A stretch of DNA of 48,661 nucleotides from Hyphochytrium catenoides (lineage: Eukaryota; Sar; Hyphochytriomycetes; Hyphochytriales; Hyphochytriaceae). Position numbers and translations under genes: made by a program. Positions 10,601 through 21,862 of this stretch are shown here, in pieces (positions within the stretch are counted from its first letter, which is position 1; every line of letters starts with the position of its first letter). The notes beneath the pieces were generated by a model, which was given only the letters and a program-made list of their open reading frames with translations, was not told where the DNA came from and searched no databases. The DNA lies in contig FLMG01004535.1 in NCBI GenBank assembly GCA_900088475.1, positions 1 through 48,661 of the forward strand. Direction: 5' to 3'.

Positions 10601-13600
10601 AGAAGCTCCGACCCAAACGAAATTCACCAAGCTGAGAGCAAAGGAGAAAGCTACAGAGGCAAGAAGAGTGGAGTTGGTATCTGGCTTACCTGGCAGGGTT
10701 GGGGTACAAGCGTGTATTGAAGATTACTTAACGTGCCATCCTCGACATCCTCAGTGATCCGAATCATTGACTTCAGCAGACCCACCTGCCGCCTAGCATT
10801 ATAAGGGTAAGTACTGGGCACAATTGAGCAGAGTGGAGAAGAACTGTAGACTTGCTCTGAGCTAGGGCTGTCCTCGTCGGAAGGAGGACAAGAATTAAAT
10901 GATAACCTGATGGCCTAGGATCTTTCTTCTTACCTGACAAGAGATGTGTCGCTCCGTCCACCTACAGGAGAAGGAGGAGATAACGCACGCAAATAGATAT
11001 GAGAAACGGGGAGGGCCATGCTTCAAGAGATGACAAGGGGCTTTCAAGGGCCTCGCTATAATAAGGCTCAGTAGGGTAAGAAGCGAGCTGCAAGCGCTCT
11101 CTCTTTTGTCTACTTTTGTCTAACATTTGAAGTCATTTCCTTGAGATCATACCTGCTCTTTGGTACCCATCTACTATCGGGACGGACGTGAAGAGGGCTT
11201 CTTCTGGAGGTAGGATCTCTTCAAGTGGACAATGGAGTAGCTGTCTACCTAGCATATAGCTAGGTGCCTCATCATCTTCTCCTTCTCCACCCTCCAGCTG
11301 CTGATAGTACTCGCTAAACCTCGACTTCACTTTAAGAGCATCTAGGGAAAAGCTTCCATTAATATGCCCATTTTTCTCTTCAAAACTGAGCTCTGTGTCG
11401 CTTCTCTCCCTCTGACCCTGACCAGCGAAAGTTGGGGTGTTCAGAAGCTGGAGCAGAGAATTCTCGGAGAGCCGGAAGAGAGGAACGGATGCAACACCTG
11501 CAGGTTGTGGTTAAGAGTTGCGGCAGGTTGCACAGTGCTTGGTAAGTGTACTATCCGCAGGTGCCAGGTGCTATCTCTACTAGTGGGAAAATACACAGCT
11601 TGACTGTTAGCCGCAAGTTATCAACACTGCAACATCTCTCAGTGCCTCGAATGTGTTTCTCTTTGGAACTCTCTCTCTCTCTCTGCTTGCCGCCTCCGAG
11701 AAGCCCTATGCTTTTACTTGTGCAGGAGCGGCAGAACATAGAAGTTGACAGGAAGACCGCGCGTACCTATACATTTGCCTGGAGACGAGAGAGAGAAGAA
11801 GCTCCTCTCAAGCACTCGGACACTTAGTGGCTGCATAAAGGTTGGCTCCTCTGGCACTTCGACAGGAATCAGCACTCTCTCAATATAATTGAAACTTCTC
11901 TTCCTTCCGCCATCAGAGGAAAAGGAGAATGTAGACAGAAAGCTGGAGGACTCTGCATTTCCAGCGACCGCATGACCCGGCTGAGAGTTGTAGATATTGT
12001 CCACCTTAAACTCTATAAGAGGACGAGAGGCGCCGGAAGAGGAGGAAGAGGATAGCGCTCTTCTCTTACTAATTCGTCGTAAACCCAAAACAATGACCTC
12101 AATATACTTCTTGGACGCTTTTGGTACAATAGAAAGAGGGACCGAAGTGGTCAAATCTTGTTCTCCTTCCTCTTCACAGTCCCTTGGCATCAGGGTGGAG
12201 CTCACTAGAATCTGTGCATCATAGTCCTCCACTAGATATTCCATGGGTTCTAGACTGTGCCACGTGGGGGTGGGGATCTGGGGATTGTAAGATGAATCGT
12301 TAAGGATAGCGTATCAAAAAAAGTAAGGAACGAGAACAAGACCGTAAGAAGGAGCTCTTAAATAGCAAGGAGTAGATAGAATGCATGGACACGATGCAAA
12401 GAAACACAACGACAGGTCGGCGGACGAGGTGCGATCAAAAGTAACAGAGGACGGGGATAGCTTAAAAGATAGAAGCAACACTTGTAAACGCAAAGAGGGT
12501 AACTTTACTTGCTTCCCTGCTTACATTGAGAGGATCCTTCCTGTTCCTTATGAAGCTTTGATTAATAGGCAGCCGCACAGTCCCAAGAAGACGGTTCTTG
12601 CCCCAGCCCTGTTCGTCATAGACCTGTCGGGAAACAACGCCGAGATTGAGGAGCTTGTTTTCGACCGCTGTCCAGGTCTTCCAGTGTCCCTCAGTGAGAA
12701 ATACCGTTTACCACATGAACTATTACTTTTACCCCTAAGGTTAGCTTTTGATCCTGGTCTCCTCTCCTGTCGTTGTCTCTGTTTGAACCTTATGGGCCTC
12801 ACCTGCAGCACAATCATGGGCATGAACTCGGTGTCTGGCAGAGTTACATCCATCGTTATCGTCTCATAAACAAGAGGATGGCAGGAAGGAGGTCTCCCAC
12901 TTCTCACTTTCAACGTCTCTTCACCACACATCACGGTTATGCGAGAAGAAGGAGGTGAGCCGTCTTCTCTAAGAGGAAGGCCTCGTAGCTGAAAGATGTG
13001 GACCTGAAGCTATAATGGGTGGAGGGTCGGTAGAGTTATGTAGAGCGAGAATCATTTGACTTGAGTAGAACATCCAGACGGGGATCAAGAAGAGGAGAGT
13101 GTCGAAAACAAAGACGAAGGAGGAAGAAGAAGGTTCTAGATTACAAGCGCCCTGCCACCTAGACAGCAGAAGACCTAGAAGTGGACTAAAGGTGGATCAT
13201 ATGCAGAGGTCTATCCTTAGTGATTAAGACAAATGCAGGCACATGGAGCTTTATGAACCAGAACCCAAGTGCGGTTACAAGTTGTCAGGCAAGCAGATAG
13301 AGGCAACGATAATGGTTATCTGAGACGGAGGTGGCATTACAAGGGGAAAGGGGAAAGTGACGAACGGTCAAAAGCTAAGGGAGACGCAACGGCACTCCAC
13401 GAGAATGGTGACGGTAGGTCAAATCGCTTTTACCTGGTACAGTCCCCTCTCATCCTTCAGACCAAAACGCCACGGGGTTGCCATCATGGCATCAGAACTG
13501 AGGCCAAATCCCAACCTATCGAACGAAAACGCAAATCCAGTGCACACGCAGGGGGTTAAGATGACAGCCAAGTGTGAGACAGACGGAGTATAATGCCATG

Positions 13601-16600
13601 ACAAGACCTGGAATAGTGTGCCCCGGCGAGAAGAGTAAGCTGCTGGCGTTGGAAGGGAGGATAATGGAGGCAAGACATGCGACGCCTCAAAAGCATGACA
13701 GGAGAAAGATTCTAGAATAGACATCACAGTGAGATAGGAAAATAGCCAGCTAGGAGAGTCCCTGCATTGCAGAAGAGAAAGAAAGAAGTGAATTTGAGGG
13801 CACGCTTTACCGCAGAAGCAACTGGACGGGTTCCTTTCCCTCCTTTGTGCTTTGTAAGGATAACCATTCAGCTTTACTGTTGAAGCCATACTGGTACACC
13901 TTGAGAATATTCAAACGGCACCATCCGACAGTCTCCCCAAGACCATTCAAGAGAAAGAGAAAGACATCTGGAATCTGTCGTGGAAAATGAGCCAAAATTG
14001 TTAGAAAAGCTGCCCTCACTGGAAAGGTCGTGGAGCGGAGCAGTATGATGGAGAGATGGGGAGAGAGAGAGATGGAGGGTGGAAAGAGAGAAAGAGAGAG
14101 AGAGTGAAACAGAGAGATGGGGACACAGAAATAGAAGGACAGAAAGAGAGCAAAGAGAGATAGAGTGAGAAAAAGAAAGGAGAGAGGGAGGAGAGAGGGG
14201 AAGAGAGAGATGAGAAGAGAGGCGAAGGAGAGTCTCAAATGTCTGTATCTCACCTGTGCCAGATCTGCGGGCAGTTTGAGAGAGACAAGGTGTAGCATCT
14301 GTTTCCACGCGCACACACCGGAAGGCGCTTCTGTGAATCGACTTACAGCACATCTCCGGCCAAGACAAATCTGTCATTGTGGGCACAGTTAACGCGACAC
14401 ATTGACCAGAGTCAGGAAGATATCCATAGGTAGAAAGTGTGGAGAAGGCGGAGATGTGCGGTACAGGATGTGAGTGAAGATAAAGTTGAGATTAAAGGAG
14501 TGGCCAGATGAATCGAATGACAGGATAAAGATCAATGAACTAAGCTTGAGCCAACCCAGCACGAGTTGGAGAAGAATGCCCAAGGGAGTGGCAGGTCAAA
14601 TAGGGAACGAGAGACATTTCAGTAGGGAGACCTTGACGGCATAGATTCCTGCTTTGGGAGAGAGTACAGCTAAGCCCTTCGGATGCGGAATCTTGGAGGC
14701 GGAATAAACAAGAGCACGCAGAACGTATTCGCTCTCAGTTGGCCCTTCTGGGACTAGAATCCTAAAAGGTGAGCAGATTAGACGGCAAAAGACGAGAGAG
14801 AGGGAGGCAGGTTTCCGTGATAACAATAACATATTTTGGCGGGCGAGGCTTATGGAAGATGATGACCCAAAGAGGCTCCGAAGTCAGAGAGGCTGAAATG
14901 AAAGTGGTAGGAGGAGAAAGAGCTGAATGTCCGATCCTCACAGTCTAGTGAAAGATCCTTTTCGCTTTTCTGGGCTCTTTGTTTCTTCCCTGGCTGAGAG
15001 CATCAGCCTTCCAAAGTACTCCGTCGGTATATTCCTTGCGCCGCGTCTCTGGTCTAGATAGAGGTTGTACCAAACTTTCTGAAACAACCTGAGACATTAG
15101 AAGGACAGAGAGGAGGGGCGATAAGAAGCCACCAAAGAAAAATTGAGGCCAAGACTGCTAGTGCAATATGTTAAGAAGTCGACCCTGAAGAAATACGGAG
15201 GAAGACCAACTCTAGAAGTCATGCCTGGATTTGCCAGAGGTTGGAAACAAAGCCATGAAGAAGCGAAGACAAGGCAGCTTAAGACCTTTCCAGCACTGTT
15301 GTACCTCGGGTGCTGCCTCACTTGTGCCCTGCTTATCCTTATGGGGCTGCAAGTCTTCTCTCCTTCGCCCTTTTCTATTGTAAAGGTTGGGTTAAGAGGG
15401 CCAAAGGCTGATGATGAGGGAGGCGGCGGGCCCTGAAGAAGCTCTATAGTGATGATATCCGACAATGAAGGTAGGAAGAAAGGGATCCATAACTCCTGTT
15501 GATACTCCACGGCGTGCCAGCCTTCTGGCCGCATTATCGTTCGTCCCGGAGCCGACAGGACGCTCTCTCCTATCAACGTTACCGACGGTATTCATTAAGT
15601 AGAAGAAAGTAGAACTCAATGGATTAGTCGTATGCAAGTCTAGGTGATGGCGCTATGACTGCCTGAATATAGTCAGAAGACCCAAGTAAAACCCGCACTA
15701 GATCAAAAGCAGGGCAATTCGACAATATTGACATGGATTATTTCCAGAGAACAGGCAAGAACACTCCAACAGAGAAGTGAAGAGCCCGGAGAGAGAAGAG
15801 ACTTCACTGATAGATAACAACGCTGGTCTGATACCTCCAAAGGTACAATGGACTCGGACAGAGTTGTCTTTGAAAAGGCCCCAAAAGTTGCTCTGATGAA
15901 CAAGATCTTCTACCTAACGTAGCGGGAAGGGCTAAGTATAGGGATATAGGGCGAATTGGAGGTCCAGTAAAGTCACAAAAAGAGAGCGGAATGTGGCAGG
16001 TACGGAGACACTCTTACCATGTGGACAGTAATTACAAGAAACCTTGCTGCTAATGTGGTCTCAGGTAAGGGCAGAGACAGCGGACGTAAAGAAAGGTCCA
16101 CTGATGGTACGCGAGGTTTTGGAGGGCTCAGTGCCTCCTGGATGGAAAGAGAATTAGCAGGCCGAGTTGATAACGGACGATTAGGAAGACAACGCCTATA
16201 ACACTTCCCGATAGGGTCATTTCAACACATTTCTATGTTTCTGGAAGGATCACAAGAGAGGGCAAAGAAGGGTGCTATTGACCAAATGAGTGGATAGATT
16301 GTGTCTTGGTAATGGGATGGGGAGCCCAAAAAGCTATGAAGGATAATTAAGGTAAAACCAGGTTAATCAATCGTTCTCGTACCGTTAGCAATCCACCGTG
16401 CTCATCTCCTGGACCAACCACAGCCACAGACAGCAGAAGGTAGCCTCGCAGTTCTGCCTCCTCATCGCCCAAGAGCGGCAGCCACTGGCGAGTAACTGAG
16501 TGTTGCGGATTGCTGTACAGGAAAGGGACGTCCATCTAGTAGGAGTAACAATGACAGCACGATATGACAGATGAGTCAGTAAAGACAAGACCAGGCAGCA

Positions 16601-18962
16601 TCACAGAGATGAGGATAAAATACTGCAGAAGATATGTTGGAAAGAAGGCACTGTCGGAGCCTGAGAAGAGAACTGTGCGTCCTTTGCAAGGGGTCACTTG
16701 CTTAGCCTTCCCTTCGTACGGAATTGTGGGATATACGAAAGAAATGGCGGGATGGAAGAGATGGTCCCTTTTAGGTGTAGAATTGTGTACCTCCAAAGAG
16801 CCAATTAGCTCGTTCTTGAGCCCTGGGAGACCCAGAATATCATCCGTACCCTCCGCATTCAGTACTTGTAGGAGTATCTTGGCGTTGGAGATCGTTGAGG
16901 AATCCAGGTCCTAAAGACACATGCCACGGCTGAGCAGTGCTATTGCAGGTCAACCGCTAAGACCGCCTTCCCCTAGTCATTACTCTTCGAATCACGTCTC
17001 TCAGAAACTACTTGTTCCTCCTTCGCTCAATTGTTGAACTACCACCTCCGCCTAGTCTGATGTCGTTACTGCTGATGGCGCCGAACATGCGTCAACGCCA
17101 AAAGTGTTCCAGCGGCCAGAGCTTACCTTGAAGTTCATCACTATCTTTTCATCGAATACAACGGATCTCACTCGTCTCCTAATTGTTGAGTGCTGGTGCT
17201 GGCCTAGGGCTGTCACATGGACTACTGGATCCACAGTCCCAGTCACACGATTAGGGTGCAAGTCTCTTGCCTCAACAATGTGGATCTACGATATTGACGC
17301 CAAATACACGAGAAGGAAGAAGATAGAGAGAGCTTAGAAGGAGAACAAGGAAGAAGTGGGATGTTCGGCTCTCGAAAAGCGATCACAGCCACCTCACCAC
17401 AGAGGACGACAGGAGACAAAGTGCCAGATAGATAAGCCTGCACTGACTAAAGCCATGAGCAAAGATGGAGGCTATGAAGCAGGGCCGCCGGTAGCAGGCG
17501 AAAACGGGACTAGAGTAACAAGCAGGCCCGCTATTGCTACCTGGATCTGATAGTCTCCCGATCTCATGTCCCTTTTCCTCCATTCAGCATTAAGAGCCTC
17601 ACGCTCTCGTTGAATCTACGGTCATGAAAGAGGTAAACAACCAGAATAAGTGAGCAAAGGGTCTGATAGGTATAGCAGGGGAGGGGCGTCATTTCAAGCA
17701 AAAAGTTTCAGCAGTGATTAGTGACGCGCTAGACAGAGTGAGTCGGTGGAGGAACAAGAAGCATGAAAGTTATGGCAGTGTAGCAGTGGGGTAAGGGAGC
17801 AATGGAGGAGAAAATTCTGCATACCTGGTTTAGCAGCTCTTTATTCTTTGCATTGTGCCTACTAAGCGTGTCATAGGACTCGCAAAGCGAGGATCGGATG
17901 CTCTCGAGGCCGCCCAGACTCTGCTGATCCGTGGGCACCCAGCGGTCCAACTTGATGGAGAGCTTGATCCGAGGTGCGCTGGCCTATAAAAAGGGCATGG
18001 GATGATCATATGTAACTCAAGGACAGCTGACTAAGGATTGTAGAAAGAGATCAGGGAAAGCGTCTAAGCAAAGGAAGAAGGAGAGTTTCCAGGGAGCAGG
18101 AAGTTCCCAATAGAGCACAGACACAGGCGGGTAAGTACAAGGTAACGGACTGAAAGAGAGATGTTGAATCTGTGAGTCAGGCAGATGGAGGAAGGGTAAG
18201 GCAGCTGCAGTGTACCTCCGATCTAGATCCCCTGTCGTGAAGCCAGTACCACATCACCACCTCATGCGAGGGGATTAGGTCGTCAAAGTCAATTTTGACA
18301 CTTCCTAGGCAGCGCTCTTGCAGTCCGCCTGTCTGCCCCTCCTCACTTGGTGCCCCAAGTGAACGCTTCAGCATCAGACCTGCAGTCATAAACTCTTGGA
18401 CCCCGTCCACCTGACGAAAAGCGGTTAGGAGTCGCACAACTGCCATGACATGAGCTCGGAGAGGGATTGTGGTGGAAGGAGCTAACGAGGACGGAAGGAG
18501 CGAGATAGGAAACTGTGATATACAGCTAGGCAGAAGAACATTTGTGGAGGACAGCGTGAATAGTAACGCTAAAAAGCTGTAAAGAGGACGGATGGTTAGC
18601 TGGACAAATTAAGAGCTTATACACCGCAAAGCCACAGGGCAATAGAAGGCAAGAGCACTGAACAAAGCACGAGACAGGAAAGAGTACTAAATCCCATGAC
18701 ACTTTACCGTCCCAAACACTAAGCATTCATCCCACTCCAATGCTTCACCCGCTGAAATTGCGCGAGTCTTTAGCAGCTCATCGCCACACTGAACAAAACA
18801 GTCTGATGGCCAGGGAATCAGTAGTTGCTCCTCGGGCAACTAGGGGTAAGGGACTACTTGAGACTTACAGACACTGCCATCTTCTGGGACGTCGACGCTT
18901 GCGGCAGCGATCACCTCAACTCTCAAGGTGATGCTGCCTGTCTTGGGTTTGCCCAGGACCAT
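7232..18962 (-). CDS. Ferlin: multi-C2 membrane-anchored protein
   Basis: About 34 exons, about 1,700 aa. Ferlins are tail-anchored proteins with tandem C2 domains that act in Ca2+-linked membrane fusion and repair. Exons read with matching phase (high to low): 18962-~18871, 18839-18708, 18576-18540, 18439-18216, 17983-17825, 17615-17541, 17285-17127, 16910-16791, 16535-16383, 16137-16018, 15913-15835, 15569-~15322 (possibly to 15184), 15078-14942, 14761-14632, ~14330-14254, 13974-13811, 13515-13434, 13003-12803, 12623-12525, 12277-11718, ~11476-11408, 11341-11153, 10961-10934, 10843-10690, 10399-10199, 9968-9825, 9640-9545, 9241-9150, 9057-8916, 8806-8531, 8369-8223, 7996-7862, 7652-7515, 7369-7232. 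Family signatures include NLQYTLVPQPCQVRLYILQG, DRDGLCEELIGETSIDLEER, AFELRMVVWKTRKVV and AGEVLVSIELLP. No DysF region is seen between the FerB-like part and C2D. Uncertain places: the exon 1 donor, 14331-14631, and the link between 11718 and 11341. Confidence 0.9.
8531..9640 (-). other. Ferlin C2F region
   Basis: APRGSLSLWVDILTPHE precedes the domain. C2F reads AFELRMVVWKTRKVV, RLSDLYIKAWMG, SYNWRMKFPLSLPL and AWDRNLFYDTCLGDTWLDLT. The SNW/FNWR-F-FP pattern is specific to the last ferlin C2. It is followed by a charged, Ser/Glu-rich tail up to 8531. Confidence 0.9.
9825..11341 (-). other. Ferlin linker and C2E
   Basis: The linker RFSEYYQQLEGGEGEDDEAP equals the 'WWSKYYASLE' region of other ferlins. 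A 28-nt microexon (10934-10961) and 10690-10843 lead into C2E: VRLYILQGTC, CNPYIRICLGETIVDKRE, FYSLFELSVVLPGEGLIRIQ, VWDRDGLCEELIGETSIDLE. The canonical DPY is NPY here, so one Ca2+ ligand is lost, while the D-R-D of the later loop is kept. Confidence 0.9.
11718..13515 (-). other. Ferlin C2D and following C2-like module
   Basis: C2D: DERGLYQVHIFQLRGLPL, SRITVMCGEETLKV, DEQGWGKNRLLGTVRLP and IPTPTWHSLEP. It lacks the DPY-type Asp. The large exon 12277-11718 (560 nt) then continues into a second C2-like module: KYIEVIVLGLRRIS, RPLIEFKVDNI, YIERVLIPVEVPEEPTFMQP and LSVRVLE. This corresponds to the C2-DE module known from larger ferlins. A run of seven Ser follows the first strand. Confidence 0.85.
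13811..14761 (-). other. Ferlin FerB-like region
   Basis: ILVPEGPTESEYVLRALVYS and ASKIPHPKG start this part. After an unresolved 300 nt comes MLHLVSLKLPADLAQIPDVF, LFLLNGLGETVGWCRLNILK and a basic SKAEWLSLQ segment. The P-D-V-F-x-F-L-L pattern is the ferlin FerB signature. The intron between 14254 and 13974 holds a CT-rich tract (on the sense strand). Confidence 0.75.
14050..14222 (-). repeat. Interrupted (CT)n tract, ferlin intron
   Basis: GA-rich on the + strand, hence CT-rich in the sense direction, filling most of the intron between the exons ending at 14254 and starting at 13974. It lies upstream of the acceptor, where a polypyrimidine tract belongs, but is far longer than needed. Confidence 0.9.
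14942..16137 (-). other. Ferlin C2C region
   Basis: Begins LAARFLVITVHMVEDLVHQS, then SVRVHCTFGGESVLS, YQQELWIPFFLPSLSDIITI and, after the uncertain 15184-15322 stretch, VGLPPYFFR, VWYNLYLDQRRGARN and PTEYFGRLMLSA. The PxWxNLY and FxGRLxLSA patterns mark the end of C2C in ferlins. The 15184-15322 stretch is open in frame, so it may be read through or contain an intron. Confidence 0.85.
16383..17615 (-). other. Ferlin C2B region
   Basis: Four exons, all phase 0. Strands and loops read IHIVEARDLHPNRVTG, TVDPVVHVTALGQ, NELIGSLEMDVPFLY, then RQWLPLLGDEEAELRGYLLL and VAVVGPGDE. The last two are hallmark ferlin sequences after C2B. The DPVV position keeps its Asp. Confidence 0.9.
18216..18962 (-). 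other. Ferlin C2A region (N-terminus)
   Basis: Exons 1-4. The start MVLGKPKTGSITLRVEVIAA gives the first C2 strand. It is followed by WPSDCFVQCGDELLKTRA, then ALEWDECLVFGT, and later ERCLGSVKIDFDDLIP with VVMWYWLHDRG. ATG 18962 is the first ATG after an in-frame stop (TGA), so it is a good start. The join from exon 1 to exon 2 needs a phase-0 donor at 18872/18873 (gtctgt), not the better-looking gtaagt five bases on. Confidence 0.8.
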
Positions 18963-19883
18963 ATTATCCTTCACCAGGTGCGAACTTCAACTTCAGTAGT
19001 TCAGCTCACACGCAGGAGTCAATGGACCTGCAACGTCTTGAACGTAGTCTTTAAGCGACGATATTCGCGGTTGACAGAGGCAATATACCTTGTTCTCCTT
19101 GGAGACTGCGCCAAAGAAGGATGTTCCCACACAGCTACCAGCGAGAGATCATCTCAAGAACGCCGAAGTGCTCCGCCATGTAGAAAGCAACTAAAGATAT
19201 TGATACGGTATTGTGTGAGGGTGCCTCATCTTAAGGTTCGGATGCTTCAGATGATGGGCCCATGTGCTGCATAGCGCTTCTAAGCCAGGAAGCTAGGAGC
19301 TCATGTCCCCTGAACGTTCGAGTGATGTGAGAGATCAGATGAAGCGGTGGTGCTTGGTAGTGGTGCCGCTGCTGCTGCTGCTGCTGCTGCTCCGCCTTCC
19401 TCTTCGATCTCGCATCCTTTCCTCCCCTTTGTCTTTCCCTTGTCGTCCCCCTTCTTATCAAAAAATCCGAAGCAATCCATTCCGATAGATCGTTTGGGAG
19501 GTTATCAGTTATCTGATTATTTACGTTAGTCTTAATTGGTTTTTCAATCAGTTTTCTCTCTTTAGTTCTACAATTTGCAGCAATTGTCAGTTCTATTATT
19601 GATACTTCCTTCTTCCTTTGCCTTGTTGTGCAGGCAGCATCAGATGTCAGCCGATCTGATTGATCTCTTTGATCTATTTATTGGTTGCCGATAGCACCTG
19701 CAGTAACAACTCACCCGCACGCCGTCGTACTCGTAGGAGATTTGTTCAAGGTTGATAGCCTGACATTAGCCTGACTATAGCTTGAAGGCCACTTCCTTAC
19801 GAAGAAGGGCTCGAGGAGACGAAGGTTCACTCGAATTCTGACACAGGCACGACGTACTAAGGGGAACCGGGATACGTTTGAAG
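18963..19883. other. Divergent promoter region, ferlin / CX9C gene
   Basis: 921 nt between two divergent starts. It includes a (GCT)8 repeat at 19368-19391 and an A/T-rich stretch about 19500-19700. No protein-like frame is supported. The poly-Q frame read from the repeat on the minus strand is taken as repeat translation. Confidence 0.5.
19368..19391. repeat. (GCT)8 trinucleotide repeat
   Basis: Eight perfect GCT units in the region between the ferlin and CX9C gene starts. Confidence 0.95.
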
Positions 19884-20224
19884 ATGGTCCAGGAAACAGA
19901 AGAATTGCGTCTGGCGGACCACTTCCCAAGCGTTGCGAAGCCTTGCACGGCAGTAGCCAAACCCTTCTTTGACTGCTTCTACGAGCAGGGCAAGCAACCA
20001 GAGGATGGGGTAAGGAGCTAACTCCAACGTTCTGAAACGCGTGAGACTAAGCTAGAACTATTCCGCAGGACAAGGATGCAGGCATGAAGGGCCTGTCAAG
20101 CTGCATGCAAGAGATGAAAGCCTATGATGAATGCATGCATGGATATTTGAAGGACCATCCAAGAGAAGCCTTCAGGGTACAAGAAGAGTACAGGCGGAAA
20201 AGAAAGCCAGCTGACGCGGCATAG
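19884..20224 (+). CDS. Twin CX9C (CHCH) mitochondrial protein
   Basis: Two exons, 19884-20009 and 20069-20224, 93 aa, with a 59-nt intron. It carries two CX9C motifs: CTAVAKPFFDC near residue 21 and CMQEMKAYDEC near residue 54, which would form a disulphide-bonded helical hairpin. Proteins of this family are imported into the mitochondrial intermembrane space by MIA40/ERV1 and mostly act in respiratory-chain (especially cytochrome oxidase) assembly. The C-terminus is a basic/acidic helix ending EEYRRKRKPADAA. There is no presequence, as usual for MIA40 clients. The exact orthologue (COX19-, CMC- or other type) is not clear. It is divergent from the ferlin. Confidence 0.87.
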
Positions 20225-21862
20225 CACAACCTATAGGTCACTGTAACCAGCACATCTTGTCAATCGGCTTCAGCATTGAAGGTAAACCTTCAGGGGATCA
20301 ACGAGGATGCTAGTGTTTCTAGATGAAGGCGACAGATTGGGAGGACGAGGCTTCTATGTGACGATGTAGAAGAACAAGTGCGGTCACCTCTCCAAAGCAT
20401 TTATCCTCTAGTTTTGTTTGGACAGTATTCAGGCTCTGCGGTGGTCAGGGGGAGGAGGACCGTACGAGTCGACAGGTCGGGCGGGTTGGCACCTTTACCA
20501 AGAGTGCACCTTTCAGTTGGCGGCCGCCATAGCTCAAGTTGCCCCCAAACAAAAACTGGGAGGTGAAGCGCTAGTCTCTCAGGGTAACTCTGAATAACCG
20601 TAACAGAAGAATGGGCTTCCTATTGAGTAAATATGTCCTCGACCAGCGCTTCAATGGGATCCGCACTCCTTCTACTTTCGCTAATATGGCATGAGGATTA
20701 AACATCCAGGTGACTCTCCATGCTCCCGAGGATAGAATGGCCTAGGCAGAGTATAAAGGAAGGTTTGTTGCCTAACGACACTCGGATGCTGTAAGTTCCC
20801 TCAGCCTAGTGGAGGCAGTTTTGGAGAAAGAAATCCTCAGCTCTCCTTATCAATGAGTGAGAATTGTAGGAAGCTTGCAAAGTAGGCGGCGGTGAGATTA
20901 TAAAAAAAAGACATGTTGGGCCTAGAAAGACGATCGAACATAGCATGTCCTTTGAAGGTTGCAAGACAAAATATTGAAGGAGACTCAACGCTTCCCTTGC
21001 TTTGGCAACAACTATCAACAAAAGCGAAGGGCCGTCCTCCTTCAAACCACCTCGGTGTCTTACAGTACAATGCAACAGAAGAAGTCGTATCAACGGAAGC
21101 GAAGCTTGGGACTACTACTCGTAAGGTTATTATCTATGGGCTAGCTAGCGATGAATGAACATCTCGGTTTAGCTCTTTTTCTTCATCAGATCCTGGCTGG
21201 TAGCTGCGCGTCTAGCACTTGGTACACCGCAGTTCTCACAGTTTAAAAATGAAAAATACAGTTTGCGTTGGACAGAACCAGAACTTCAGATGTCGGCGTT
21301 TGTTCGACAGCTTTCCACCGCCCACCCACTCCATCAAAATCCCTGCAACAACCTATTTGCGGGTAGAGTCACGAAGGCGGGTGGGAGGATATGTCTCTTC
21401 GGCCTTCTTCCCCTTCCTCCAGGCTTTTTCTCATGGATGACGAACCCAAGAGAGTCATCAATCCACCAGAGGTCAGGCGAAGGTTCTGATGTCCCTTGAT
21501 GGCACTCAGTGACCACCTACTGCTGATGCCCTTCCTTTCCTTCCTTCCTTCCTTCAACTGCCCGATTAGCTTGGCGGCCGGCCTGACGTCCTTTGATCAA
21601 CTGGCGGTCATTGCGGAAGAAGAGATCAGTAGAGAAAAAAAGATGATTACTTGCGCATAGAGATAGCGCTGCCTCGGGAAGAATAGTGGAGACTTGTGTG
21701 GGCGATGGAGGTTTTGAGCCGGTGGTGTTGACACCAGGGGCTCAAAGAAACTTCAAGGCGAGTGTGCTACATTGTTGCTGAGTGTCCCAGCCTGGCAGAC
21801 GCTCATCGGCGTCCACATCTACCTATTTAGCGTTTGGTACCTGGCCAGAGGCTTAGCAGACC
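20225..21862. other. No confident gene
   Basis: Several 60-96-residue frames on both strands, none with a recognisable motif or phase-matched neighbours. It probably contains the 3' UTR of the CX9C gene and the promoter of the MFS gene. Confidence 0.4.

Noticed and set aside
16545-16780. Minus-strand frame with FVYPTIPYEGK as a ferlin exon
   Set aside because: Exons 16791-16910 and 16383-16535 join directly in phase with the conserved LIG..MDV sequence, leaving no place for it.
17283-17443. C2-like minus-strand frame (LSGTLSPVVLCGE) as a ferlin exon
   Set aside because: It mimics a C2 strand, but the exons at 17541-17615 and 17127-17285 join in phase and give a better C2B, so this is intron.
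19231-19461. Poly-Q protein on the minus strand
   Set aside because: The glutamines come from the (GCT)8 repeat; no domain, and it lies in the divergent promoter.
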